Part shown: in pieces, positions 35,962 to 44,793 of the stretch
How the letters are laid out: each line of letters starts with the position of its first letter
How positions within the stretch are numbered: position 1 is the stretch's first letter
NCBI GenBank assembly: GCA_964521105.1
Contig: CAZFPO010000011.1
Coordinates: forward strand, 1-51,903
Direction: 5' to 3'
DNA from: JAQUGA01 sp964521105
GTDB lineage: Bacteria; Bacteroidota; Bacteroidia; Bacteroidales; WCHB1-69
Length of the DNA stretch: 51,903 bases
Made by a program: the position numbers and the translations under genes
Notes under the pieces: generated by a model
Databases searched by the model: none
Seen by the model: only the letters and a program-made list of their open reading frames with translations
What the model was told of the DNA's origin: nothing

Positions 35962-37644
35962 TTATTGTACAACAATCTTTTTAGTAATTATTCCTTTGGT
36001 AGAGCTAATTTCAACAAAGTAAATTCCCTTATTGAAGTTCTCCACGTTAAGAGTAAATGAAGCGCTTTGATTGTAGTTCATGCTATTGATTAATTGACCA
36101 TTAATGGCTCTAACGACAACTGAATAATCGTTGATTTCGCTTATATTGAAAGTAATCAACGAATTAGATGGATTTGGAAAACAGTTGATGACTTGGCTAT
36201 CATAAGTATTTACGCTATTTGAATTTACGTCAATTTTAGCTATTACTGCATCATTGTTTGACAGGTTTCCATCCGTTGAAACAGAATATGGAGTCAACGT
36301 TAATGTCATTGTAAAAGATCCCGACATGTATAGGAAATTATTATCCAGAGAAAAACCATTTAAGCGAAATTCGCCAATTTGCGGCAGATAATCTGGATTT
36401 TGGTACGGACGAATTAGTTTATTCCAAGCTAATGTTCCATCGTTGTTCCATGAAGAGATAAAACCATTATTCTTGCCAAGACCAGCATTCTCGCACATAC
36501 CAACATAACTTTGACCTAAAATATTGAGAGAGTCGGAGAAGTTTCCGGCAACATAAACATGATCGTTATTGCCGATTACTTTTATTGCAGAAGTGAATTT
36601 TTCACCTTTAAAGCAATTTGCCCAAATGTTTGTCCCTGTAAAATCGAATTTTGCCAGATAGCCATTTTGAGCAGAGCCATTTGTTGAAATTGGTCCATTT
36701 CCAAAATTCACTTGTTCCGAGAATTGTCCTGTTAGATATATACCTGAATTATTAACAAATAGGGTGTTTGTGTTTTTATACAACAAACTGGAAATTCTAT
36801 TGTGAAAACCTTTTGCAAATTGAATGTTTCCATTCAAATCAGTGCATGCTAAATAAGTATCGTAATCACCACCTGTTCCGCTCCAGCTAAGTGTAATCGT
36901 CTGAAATTCGGCACTCGAACTACGAAAAAAACCCGAAAAATAAATTTTGTTATTATACACATAAATTCCATCCCCCGTTTCTTGGCTAATTCCACCAAAT
37001 CTTTTAGCAAAATTCAAATTTCCAGAGGTAGTATAACTGAGTAACATTGCTTCGGTAGAAAAATTTACAGTAGATCCTGTTAGTGTAATTGTTTCGAAGG
37101 TTGCATCCGGAATATATGTCCCAACGGCATATACATTTGAATTTGCACAAACGATATCGTTAAACGAATCATCATTTATTCCACCACCAGTTTTTATCCA
37201 TTGTAAATTTCCTGAAGAATTCATCTTTACTAAAAAAGCATCTCTTGCTCCATGACTGATTGCACTTGAGCTTTCAACACGCAAGGTGTCGTCGAAATAG
37301 CCCGCATAATAAATATTACCATCAGAGTCGCTTGTAAACGCCATTACTTCTCGATCTCCTTTTTGTGAAAATGCTTCTTTTGCCCATTGCAACTGGCCAG
37401 ATGTGTTGTATTTAGCAATAAACCAATTGTAATAATACCCACCTCCCTGCGATAAAGTAACTCCACCTTGAAAAGTAGCAGTGCCTGCATATTTTCCAAT
37501 TTGATATACATTTCCAGATGGATCGGTGGTAGTGTAAAAAGCTTCATCTGTTTCGGATGATACAGCCCATTGCCATGCTTGAGCATGGATACTTAGTTGG
37601 CATACGATAAAAAGTACTGTTAAAAATAATGTAATTTTTTTCAT
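35962..37644 (-). CDS. Secreted SBBP-like repeat protein with T9SS type A sorting domain
   Basis: The 560-aa product has a signal peptide (KKITLFLTVLFIVCQLSIHAQ) and repeated propeller-like blades of the SBBP type: WFIAKYNTSGQLQWAKEAF, AFLVKMNSSGNLQWIKTGG, YLAKFDFTGTNIWANCF, each followed by a VYVAGNFSDSL-like strand. The tail is a type A sorting domain (INCFPNPSNSLITFNI, VVRAINGQLINSMN, NKGIYFVEISS, KKIVVQ). Proteins of this kind are surface or secreted; the ligand is unknown. It is preceded by 102 bases to the next minus-strand gene and may be independently transcribed. Confidence 0.85.
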   Translation of the reverse strand: MKKITLFLTVLFIVCQLSIHAQAWQWAVSSETDEAFYTTTDPSGNVYQIGKYAGTATFQGGVTLSQGGGYYYNWFIAKYNTSGQLQWAKEAFSQKGDREVMAFTSDSDGNIYYAGYFDDTLRVESSSAISHGARDAFLVKMNSSGNLQWIKTGGGINDDSFNDIVCANSNVYAVGTYIPDATFETITLTGSTVNFSTEAMLLSYTTSGNLNFAKRFGGISQETGDGIYVYNNKIYFSGFFRSSSAEFQTITLSWSGTGGDYDTYLACTDLNGNIQFAKGFHNRISSLLYKNTNTLFVNNSGIYLTGQFSEQVNFGNGPISTNGSAQNGYLAKFDFTGTNIWANCFKGEKFTSAIKVIGNNDHVYVAGNFSDSLNILGQSYVGMCENAGLGKNNGFISSWNNDGTLAWNKLIRPYQNPDYLPQIGEFRLNGFSLDNNFLYMSGSFTMTLTLTPYSVSTDGNLSNNDAVIAKIDVNSNSVNTYDSQVINCFPNPSNSLITFNISEINDYSVVVRAINGQLINSMNYNQSASFTLNVENFNKGIYFVEISSTKGIITKKIVVQ

Positions 37645-37746
37645 TTATTGGTTTTAATTAATGTATAAAAATTGTCGAATCTTGTATTTACAAAAAGAAA
37701 TTTGGATTACACTTAAATCTAAAAAGTGAATCGAAAATTTACTCAA

Positions 37747-38499
37747 TTATTGTTTCCGATAGTATATAAAATCAATTATTTCACCTTCTTTAAACTCTTT
37801 TTTTAAGGCATTCATACTATCAGTAGAAGCACAAATAAAGGTAAATTTCTCCATGTCAACAGCATCAATACTGCCACCATATTTAGTCAAAATACGTTCC
37901 ACAGACTGAACTAATTTTTGACTGTATTGTACTTTGATGTGATATTCATAAATATATCCATCGGTACTTGGACTTTGCTTTTCGATAGATATAAGAACAC
38001 CATCAATTTGTTGAGCATTTGTAATTTCGGATGGCCAACTGGCTTTATTCGAATTTTTCCATGTAATTATACCCAATTCTGCAATAATTTTTTCCATATC
38101 CATTTTTGAAAGTGGTTTTTTTGCAGATACCTCAACACTGGCATTAATGGCTAAAAGTTCAAGATAAAGAATGGAAACTCCATCTTTTTGAAAATAAATA
38201 GCATTGCAATTTTCGAGTTGATATATGCCCGAAAGTTGGGTGGAGTTTTTCGAAAATGTTTTGTGTTGATTAAAATGTTCAAGCTTGTATAGCCTTACAA
38301 ACAGAAAATCGGAAGCTTTTTTATACATAGCCACGTAAGAATCATCATGAATTTCGATACTTACATTGGCATATCCTAATGGAGTTTTTGCTTTAGTATT
38401 CGATTGGAAATCATCCGAAGAGATTAAAAAAGGAGATTTTTGAGCGTTTGCGAAACCTAAAGAGAGTGCAAAACAAATTACTAAGATTATTTTTTTCAT
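37747..38499 (-). CDS. Exported protein of unknown function
   Basis: The 250-aa product has a signal peptide (KKIILVICFALSLGFANAQ). The remainder is soluble, with alternating strands and two helices; a segment from about 130 (KMDMEKIIAELGIITWKNSN) to the end resembles no family I can name. No T9SS tail, no membrane helix, no cysteine motif. It starts four bases after the stop of the OmpA-family gene and is surely co-transcribed with it, so it could be a partner in envelope structure. Confidence 0.65.
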   Translation of the reverse strand: MKKIILVICFALSLGFANAQKSPFLISSDDFQSNTKAKTPLGYANVSIEIHDDSYVAMYKKASDFLFVRLYKLEHFNQHKTFSKNSTQLSGIYQLENCNAIYFQKDGVSILYLELLAINASVEVSAKKPLSKMDMEKIIAELGIITWKNSNKASWPSEITNAQQIDGVLISIEKQSPSTDGYIYEYHIKVQYSQKLVQSVERILTKYGGSIDAVDMEKFTFICASTDSMNALKKEFKEGEIIDFIYYRKQ

Positions 38500-38503
38500 G
38501 GGT

Positions 38504-39799
38504 TTAAAATTTTACGAATTCAACTCTGCGGTTTTGTGCTTTGTTTTCGGGAGTGTCGTTGGCAACCAATGGTTTGCTTTCGCCTAAACCTTTGTAGGTC
38601 AAACGATCTTTCGAAATCCCAAGTTCAATTAGTTTATCCATAACCACTTTTGCACGTGCTTCGGATAATTTTAGGTTTGCTGCATCATCGCCATCGCTGT
38701 CGGTATGACCTTCAACACTGAATTTCAATTCGGGATGATCTTGCATCATTTTTAAAATATAATTGATTGTTCCTATTGATTCTGGCTTCAATGTAGCTTT
38801 ATTTACGTCAAATTTTATCCCTGTAGTTACAAATTTTCCATCGGTAAGAAGTTTGTCATATAAAGGCACTGCCCCTTTGGCTATGCGGAAATTTTTGGTG
38901 TATCCTGGGTCTTTTCCATCGACCGTTTGTTTCCCTATTGTAAATCCGGTAGGATTGTATCCTAAATTTGGAATATTTAGGACTCTAGCATCGTCTAAAT
39001 AAACTTTTAAAGCCCTTTTGTTGAAAGAAATGGCAACATGTCTCCATTTTGGAGTTTTATCATACATGTCAGATTTATATCCTGGATAGTAATTTTGTTC
39101 AATATTTTCACCGTTTACACTATTTTTGTAAATACGAATCCATTTTTTAGTTATTGGAATGGTTTTATCTAGGTTTCTTTGATTTTTATAGTCTAATAAG
39201 TATATGATATAATGTCCTCCATGATTTTCGCTAAAATAAGCGTCAAACTCAATGGTGAATTCTTCGGGAAGATAATCCTCTTTATTATTTTTCATCATAG
39301 GAGTAACACCACCGCCACCGTTCATATTGCATTTAATATGATAAATCACGTTTGAACCATCAAAGTTTGCATTTTCAAAATTACCTTGAACCAAATCCCA
39401 TTTGCTAGGGAACTCACCGTTTTGTTCGCCTTCTTGATTGTCTTCGAAAATAATCTCTGTACCGGGAACAAAGTCGTATTTTGCCCATGTCAATGTTGGC
39501 TTATCCTGATTTGTTGGTGGGGTTTTGACTTCCGAATTTGTATTTGAAGGCTTTGTTTCCTTTGGCGTTGTTTCGGTTTTTGCTTCTGTTTTTGGTTTTG
39601 AATTTTTGGTTGTTTTTGTTGAATTATCAATACCTTCTTCGGCTTTATCCAAACCTTTGTCGATGGTTTTATCCACTTTGTTTTCGACTCTTTGATTTAC
39701 TTTTTTCTCTGTTTTTTTGACTACTTTATCTAATGTAATTTGAGAAAAACCAAAGACAGAAATTAATAATGTGATAAGTAAAATAGCTGTTTTTTTCAT
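38504..39799 (-). CDS. OmpA-family protein with concanavalin-like domain
   Basis: The 431-aa product has a signal peptide (KKTAILLITLLISVFGFSQ), a highly charged Lys/Glu/Thr-rich linker (about 25-95), a lectin/glucanase-like beta-sandwich (about 110-300, with EEFTIEFDAYFSENHGGHYI and RHVAISFNKRALKVYLDD), and a C-terminal OmpA domain (about 320-431) with the peptidoglycan-binding pattern VEGHTDSDGDDAANLKLSE, ARAKVV and NRRVEF. The OmpA domain would anchor it to the cell wall in the periplasm; the sandwich may bind a glycan. Followed by the 37747-38499 gene in the same transcript. Confidence 0.85.
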   Translation of the reverse strand: MKKTAILLITLLISVFGFSQITLDKVVKKTEKKVNQRVENKVDKTIDKGLDKAEEGIDNSTKTTKNSKPKTEAKTETTPKETKPSNTNSEVKTPPTNQDKPTLTWAKYDFVPGTEIIFEDNQEGEQNGEFPSKWDLVQGNFENANFDGSNVIYHIKCNMNGGGGVTPMMKNNKEDYLPEEFTIEFDAYFSENHGGHYIIYLLDYKNQRNLDKTIPITKKWIRIYKNSVNGENIEQNYYPGYKSDMYDKTPKWRHVAISFNKRALKVYLDDARVLNIPNLGYNPTGFTIGKQTVDGKDPGYTKNFRIAKGAVPLYDKLLTDGKFVTTGIKFDVNKATLKPESIGTINYILKMMQDHPELKFSVEGHTDSDGDDAANLKLSEARAKVVMDKLIELGISKDRLTYKGLGESKPLVANDTPENKAQNRRVEFVKF

Positions 39800-39821
39800 A
39801 ATTTAAAATTTTAATAAAATA

Positions 39822-39866
39822 AAAGTCGATTATATTCAATCAGTAATTAAAAATACAATCGACTTT
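39822..39866 (-). terminator. Possible terminator or regulatory hairpin
   Basis: Ten-bp arms AAAGTCGATT (39822-39831) and AATCGACTTT (39857-39866), with a 25-base AT-rich loop, seven bases after the stop of the gene at 39873 (minus strand). The loop is long for an intrinsic terminator. Confidence 0.4.
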
Positions 39867-39872
39867 AGAAAA

Positions 39873-42278
39873 TTATTTTTGAATTACTAGACGTTGAACC
39901 TCTTGAGTTTTATTTGTTTGGATTTTGACAAAATAAATGCCATTCGAAAAATCACTCACATTTATTGTTGTTGTGTTTGATTGAAGATTGCTTTGCATCA
40001 TTTCTTGCCCTAAATAATTGCAGATACTAATCGTGGTTTTCTCATTTAAATTACCCGAGTAATTTAGAGTAATGCTACTATTTGCTGGATTTGGATATAT
40101 CGAAAATGTGGAGTTTTGTAATTTTGATTCTTCCATTCCAACGGTATAATCTTTAATGCACCGAACATTTGCACCAATTGCTCTATAAGTGTTAACAATT
40201 TGAGCTTGTGTCGATTCAACATTCAACATTTTTACATTTGCATTTGCTGATGTAAATGCTTCTGAGGTCCAATAAGAAGCCCATGATCCCACGTTTTGTC
40301 TTGAACCTGACAAATATCCTCTAACACCACCTGAAGGTAAACGCAAAGCCGATTCAAAAGCACCGAAATTGTTTAGATTTGTCCAAAGTGTCATTTCTTC
40401 CACAAATTCATCGCTAGTAGGAATTCTCCAGCCTGTTGGACAAGGATTATTAATTGCATTTAAACCATTCCATAAGTTATTATTTGGAGCCGAAGTCCAA
40501 TCATAGGGAGCATTTTGAACGGTAATAAAATCGCTATGTGTTGGATTCGTATTTGGGGATAGTGTTTGAACAGTTCCTGAAGTTACAACTTGATGCCCAT
40601 CGGTATTGCGTCCCCATTGGTAAAAACCGCCATAAGATTGTTCATCAGTGGTTGATTCGGCAATTTTATTTGCTCCCAAATTACGATCCATCCAGCATCT
40701 GCCATATTTTCCTTTTACTGTTCCGTAAGTAACTGGAGTTCCGTTATATGTAAAAGTTACTTCTCCACAAGTGTAGTTTTCGTTGCTTCGTGTAATAAAT
40801 GTTTTTTGATCTCCGTAAGCTGTGTCAACACCATTTATGGCATAAGCACGAACATAATATCGGGTAGTATCAAGCAGGCTGTAAACAAAAACCGTAAAAT
40901 CATTATTTCCTAATGCAGCAGAAGCGTGATTATGATGATAGTTTGGATTTTGGCTAGTGGACCAGCAAACACCTTGTTCGCTTATTGAAGAGTTTCCATC
41001 CGAAATAATGTCGCCACCTATACGAGCACTATTATTTGTAATCAAAGATGCTACTTTAGTGGTTAGTTCAGGGGCAGAAATTTGTGAGATTCCTTTTCCA
41101 TTAAGTCGTACAATATTATTATGTATGGTGTCATTGTATTTATTAAACTCTCCACCTACAACAATGTTTGAGTCGGGTTGAATAATAAATGAGTACGCTT
41201 TAGGAGAAAAATTATTCGTGAACAATCCAGAACCAGAAACAAAATTTGCATCTCTCGTTCCATTTTCGTTGAGTTGTATTATCGAATTTTCGGAAACATT
41301 GTTATAAAAGTTGAAACTACCACCTACCAATATTTTATTTTGTGGTGTTACTTTTATTGTATATACTTCACCGCTAATTCCTTCACCAATGGTAAACGTA
41401 TTGTCTAAACTACCATTGGCATTTAAACAAGCAATTTTGTTATAGTTTTGAGCCAAAACATTTGTAAAAGAGCCCCCAACAATTATTTTTCCATTGGGCA
41501 TAATTTCTATGGCAAGTACTTTTGCATTAAAACCGCCACCGCTTATAAATCCATTAAAAGCATCATCTGCAGAACCATCGGTATTTAATCTGCAAAATTT
41601 TGGGGCTAAATCATCATTGTAGAACATAAAATCGCCACCCACTAATATTTTTCCATCTGCTTGAATTTTTATGGCATAAGGAGGAGATTGTCCAAATGAG
41701 CCTGTAAAACCAGTTCCAATTGTAAATGTATTATCAAGAGTGCCGTCTGGCATTAAACGGGCAATATGTTTATGTGCTACTCCAGCAACAGAAGTGAAAA
41801 TTCCTACGATATATATTTTACCATTTGATGTGTCGACTGCCATGGCGGTGATGCCTCCATTGACATTGGTGTTAGAATTAAAGGTGTTGTCGATGCTGCC
41901 GTCTTTATTTAACTTTACAATTCGGGTATTTAAATTCTGAGAATTCAAATACGTAAATGAGCCGGCAACCAAAATACTTGTATCTTCTGGATTTACGTGA
42001 ATGGCAACAATATCGCTATTGAAACCCGTGGATCCAACATAAAAGGAAGAGTCAATAGTTCCATTCGGATTTAACCGAACTAGAGTTTTATATTCTGTTC
42101 CATTGTATGAAGTAAATAATCCACCAACAATAATTTTATTATCTGGTTGTTTTGCTATTGCTGTTATGGTTGATGAAAATCCTGTTCCAATATGAAACGA
42201 AGTGTCTATGCTTCCGGGTTGTGCTTTGATGTTCATTATGCTAAAAAGAAACAAAAAGCAAAAAATGATTTTTCTCAT
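39873..42278 (-). CDS. Secreted delta-60 repeat and FISUMP protein with T9SS type A sorting domain
   Basis: The 801-aa product has a signal peptide (RKIIFCFLFLFSIMNIKAQ), then seven or more delta-60 repeats (TIDSSFYVGSTGF, KIIVGGLFTSYNG, GSLDNTFTIGEGISG, KILVGGSFNFYN; about 20-395), a fibronectin-III-like domain (about 400-495), a FISUMP domain (about 500-710: VKGKYGRCWMDRNLG, CPTGWRIPTSDEF, YWTSEAF, GANVRCIKDY) and a type A tail (FSIYPNPANSSITL, NGIYFVKI, RLVIQK). The propeller and FISUMP parts suggest adhesion to a polymer; no catalytic motif is visible. A TATCTTTGC element is 20 bases upstream. Confidence 0.87.
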   Translation of the reverse strand: MRKIIFCFLFLFSIMNIKAQPGSIDTSFHIGTGFSSTITAIAKQPDNKIIVGGLFTSYNGTEYKTLVRLNPNGTIDSSFYVGSTGFNSDIVAIHVNPEDTSILVAGSFTYLNSQNLNTRIVKLNKDGSIDNTFNSNTNVNGGITAMAVDTSNGKIYIVGIFTSVAGVAHKHIARLMPDGTLDNTFTIGTGFTGSFGQSPPYAIKIQADGKILVGGDFMFYNDDLAPKFCRLNTDGSADDAFNGFISGGGFNAKVLAIEIMPNGKIIVGGSFTNVLAQNYNKIACLNANGSLDNTFTIGEGISGEVYTIKVTPQNKILVGGSFNFYNNVSENSIIQLNENGTRDANFVSGSGLFTNNFSPKAYSFIIQPDSNIVVGGEFNKYNDTIHNNIVRLNGKGISQISAPELTTKVASLITNNSARIGGDIISDGNSSISEQGVCWSTSQNPNYHHNHASAALGNNDFTVFVYSLLDTTRYYVRAYAINGVDTAYGDQKTFITRSNENYTCGEVTFTYNGTPVTYGTVKGKYGRCWMDRNLGANKIAESTTDEQSYGGFYQWGRNTDGHQVVTSGTVQTLSPNTNPTHSDFITVQNAPYDWTSAPNNNLWNGLNAINNPCPTGWRIPTSDEFVEEMTLWTNLNNFGAFESALRLPSGGVRGYLSGSRQNVGSWASYWTSEAFTSANANVKMLNVESTQAQIVNTYRAIGANVRCIKDYTVGMEESKLQNSTFSIYPNPANSSITLNYSGNLNEKTTISICNYLGQEMMQSNLQSNTTTINVSDFSNGIYFVKIQTNKTQEVQRLVIQK

Positions 42279-42298
42279 AATTAAAGTTTAAAATTTCT

Positions 42299-42307
42299 GC
42301 AAAGATA
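42299..42307 (-). promoter_or_regulatory. -7 promoter element of the delta-60/FISUMP gene
   Basis: Minus-strand TATCTTTGC, 20 bases upstream of the ATG at 42278, with TTG at 42331-42333 as a loose -33 element. Confidence 0.5.
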
Positions 42308-42430
42308 GTACGAAAAACAATATTGTTGTACAATAATATATAAAACACTGAATGTGTTTTAAATCCGATGGGATAAATTTTATATTTGAAAAGTTACATC
42401 CCATTCAAACAATCAATCAGAGCTTCTTTT

Positions 42431-42560
42431 GTAGTAAAGTCGTCCTCCTACTAAATTAACAATTGCCGTATTAGTCGGGTACACTAAATGCCGCAATAGT
42501 CGTTAGTCGTCCTCCGACTAGAATCGCAATTGCCGTATTAGTCGGGGGACGACTGAGTCG
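42431..42560. repeat. Palindromic repeat cluster of the TAGTCG/CGACTA family
   Basis: The spacer between two minus-strand genes holds hairpin 1 at 42504-42520 (TAGTCG-TCCTC-CGACTA) and hairpin 2 at 42540-42554 (AGTCG-GGGGA-CGACT). The two loops are near reverse complements, so the hairpins are head-to-head copies of one unit. Further fragments (GTCGTCCTCCTACTA at about 42439-42453, ATTGCCGTATTAGTCGGG twice) show older copies. The same family recurs at 48676-48726. Confidence 0.8.
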
Positions 42561-42579
42561 TAAGAAAATTATGAAAATA

Positions 42580-43494
42580 TTACTGTTTCACAACCACTTT
42601 CTTCAACATATTTCCTTTGCCATCCGAAAGAACAATAAAATAAGTCCCTTTTTTGAATGTATTGGCATTGATTGTTATCGTTTTTTCAAATTCCGATATG
42701 GATTCACTTTTGATAATTTTCCCATTTATGTCGTAAATGTAAAACCCATAAGGAGAAAAATCTTCTGGAATGGTAATACTTAAACGTTCTATAAATGGAT
42801 TTGGATAAACCAAAAGTTCATCTTTTACATTAAATTCATCTACCTTAACTGAGCAATTGGTGCCATATATATGCTGGTTTTTGTGGAAAAAGCAAATAAG
42901 ATCTCTACCTCCTTCAATAATATTTAAAACATAATATTGATTACTGATAAAATCGACGGCATGAGGTTCCCCAATTCCTTCAATCCAATATGTATAATTA
43001 TAACCGCCAATTGGTGGTTGTGGAATGTTTGTTCTGATAATTTTAAAATTATAACGCTTTCGCACATCGACATTAGTTTGAAAAGAGTCGATGCTGTCTA
43101 AAACATAAATGTATCTGTTTTCTGTTGTTCCTGCATCAAAGTTTGGGTAAAAGATGCTATCTCCAACATTTAAACTAAAATCGTATAATAACCTTATTAT
43201 TGTGTCATTAATATTGTGATTATTAATGTTGTTATGCACCCAATAAACTTTTTTATCATCAACATGAAAATAACAAGTTATATTACCTGAAATAGGGTCG
43301 CCGTACTTTTGAAAAACTAAGCCTTTAATAAGTGTGTCACCCAAAAGATTACTTTGTGGTAATAAATCTTTATGAGGATTTGAATATGTATAATAAACCC
43401 AAGTTGCACTATCCGTTGGAAAAGGAATATACTCTTGCCCTTTTATTGTGTTTGCAAATAACAAACACAAACTAATGATAATTATTTTTTTCAT
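42580..43494 (-). CDS. Secreted protein with T9SS type A sorting domain
   Basis: The 304-aa product has a signal peptide (KKIIIISLCLLFANTIKGQ) and a C-terminal type A domain (LLVYPNPFIERLSITI, GFYIYDINGKIIKSES, FKKGTYFIVLS, KKVVVKQ). The first 210 residues (ATWVYYTYSNPHKD, YNFKIIRTN, YWIEGIGEPHAVDF) resemble many uncharacterised Bacteroidota secreted proteins with this YWIEGIG block. The open frame reaches a GTG at 43524, but the TATATTTGT promoter element covers that codon, so the ATG at 43494 is chosen. Confidence 0.83.
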   Translation of the reverse strand: MKKIIIISLCLLFANTIKGQEYIPFPTDSATWVYYTYSNPHKDLLPQSNLLGDTLIKGLVFQKYGDPISGNITCYFHVDDKKVYWVHNNINNHNINDTIIRLLYDFSLNVGDSIFYPNFDAGTTENRYIYVLDSIDSFQTNVDVRKRYNFKIIRTNIPQPPIGGYNYTYWIEGIGEPHAVDFISNQYYVLNIIEGGRDLICFFHKNQHIYGTNCSVKVDEFNVKDELLVYPNPFIERLSITIPEDFSPYGFYIYDINGKIIKSESISEFEKTITINANTFKKGTYFIVLSDGKGNMLKKVVVKQ

Positions 43495-43522
43495 GATGTA
43501 TGATGTTAAATTATTTATTAGC

Positions 43523-43531
43523 ACAAATATA
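43523..43531 (-). promoter_or_regulatory. -7 promoter element of the 42580-43494 gene
   Basis: Minus-strand TATATTTGT, 28 bases upstream of the ATG at 43494. Confidence 0.5.
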
Positions 43532-43660
43532 CAAGATGTTTAATATGAAGGCAAATATTGCGTGTAATATTTTATAAATATTTGAAACAAATAATGTAAA
43601 TTTCAGTATATCTGATGAATGCATTTATGATTTTATGCGAAAGAATAAAAAAATTCACTA

Positions 43661-43865
43661 TTGTCCGATAAAAAATTATTTTCATCAAAAAGATTCTTCA
43701 CTCCACTGCGTTGCGTTCAGAATGACAGGTTTTTATAAATCAATCTCAGGAAAGAGGTGGGCTTGCTGGCGGCGAAGCCGCCTGCAAGCCCACCTCTTTC
43801 CTATACCAAGTTAAACCATTGTCATTCTGAACGATAGTGAAGAATCTCATTTTTTTATCGGACAA
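43661..43865. mobile_element. Nested inverted-repeat (MITE-like) element without coding sequence
   Basis: Four levels of inverted repeats share one centre. Outer 15-bp arms: TTGTCCGATAAAAAA (43661-43675) and its complement (43851-43865). Next: AGATTCTTCACT (43691-43702) with 43836-43847, and CGTTCAGAATGACA (43714-43727) with 43820-43833. Centre: 55-base palindrome 43748-43802 with perfect 19-bp arms starting AGGAAAGAGGTGGGC and an inner GGCGGC-gaa-GCCGCC. The centre is far richer in G and C than its surroundings. No transposase and no clear target duplication. The rest of the spacer 43495-43969 shows nothing else. Confidence 0.75.
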
Positions 43866-43969
43866 CAATAAAAAAAACTTACAATTTGAACACGACTCAA
43901 ATGAATTGAATCGCAATATCTTGTGCCATTACACATAATGTTCAAATGTTTTATAATCCAAAAGAGGAT

Positions 43970-44716
43970 TTAAATTCGATTCAGATAATCCATCAAAGCC
44001 TCTTTTTTACGTGTTGAAACTGGAGGTTTTGAGCCATCCTTCATAATCACAAAACCACCATCTCCTTTTAAATAACGAACCACATATTCCATGTTTATGA
44101 GATGTGTTTGATGAATTCTGAAAAAACCATATTCACTCATTAAGTCGTCGAATTCTTTTAGATTTTTAGAAACCAGCACATTACGCCCATCGGTAAAGAA
44201 AAACCGAGTGTACGCACCATCCGATTCAAGGCGAATAATTTCGTTTACACGAACTACATAAATGCTATCGTTGGTTTTTAAAACAATTTTTTTAAGTTCC
44301 TTTTGTTCCGATTTGTAATTCGAAAGCAAGGCTTCAATTTTCAAATCCCCACTTTCCTTGTTAAGTTGTTGAACCGCACGTTGAATGGCTTCGGTTATGT
44401 CGGTGTCGTCGAAAGGTTTTAATACGTAGTCGATAGCACTGAATTTAAAGGCTTTTATGGCAAAATGTTCAAACGCAGTGATGAAAATAATTTTAAAATC
44501 AATTGGAAACAAGCGTTCAATTAAATCAAATCCGGTTCCATCCTTAAGGTGAATATCGAGCAATACAATTTGTGGATGACCATGACGAATGATATTGATG
44601 CCCTCAACAACACTTTCGGCAGTTCCAATAATGTCAAAATCTGGAAAATGATTGTTGACAATATTTTGCAACCTTTGCGAGGTGTGCTGTTCATCTTCGA
44701 TTATGGCAATTTTCAT
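43970..44716 (-). CDS. LytTR-family response regulator
   Basis: The 248-aa product has a receiver domain (1-120; acidic EDE at 7-9, phosphoacceptor Asp54 in VLLDIHLKDG, Lys near 104 in YVLKPF) and a LytTR DNA-binding domain (about 145-245: IVLKTNDSIYVVRVNEIIRL, GFFRIHQTHLINMEYV). It will be phosphorylated by the histidine kinase encoded just upstream (stop at 44794). The frame is open to a TTG at 44767, but the ATG at 44716 gives the standard KIAIIEDE start; a TATTTTTGT element lies at 44732-44740, so it may also have its own promoter. Targets are unknown. Confidence 0.92.
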   Translation of the reverse strand: MKIAIIEDEQHTSQRLQNIVNNHFPDFDIIGTAESVVEGINIIRHGHPQIVLLDIHLKDGTGFDLIERLFPIDFKIIFITAFEHFAIKAFKFSAIDYVLKPFDDTDITEAIQRAVQQLNKESGDLKIEALLSNYKSEQKELKKIVLKTNDSIYVVRVNEIIRLESDGAYTRFFFTDGRNVLVSKNLKEFDDLMSEYGFFRIHQTHLINMEYVVRYLKGDGGFVIMKDGSKPPVSTRKKEALMDYLNRI

Positions 44717-44793
44717 TTTGAAATATTTGATACAAAAATACAAAAAACAAATATTGGTTTTTTTCAATTCAAGGATTTATCAAAAAATACATT

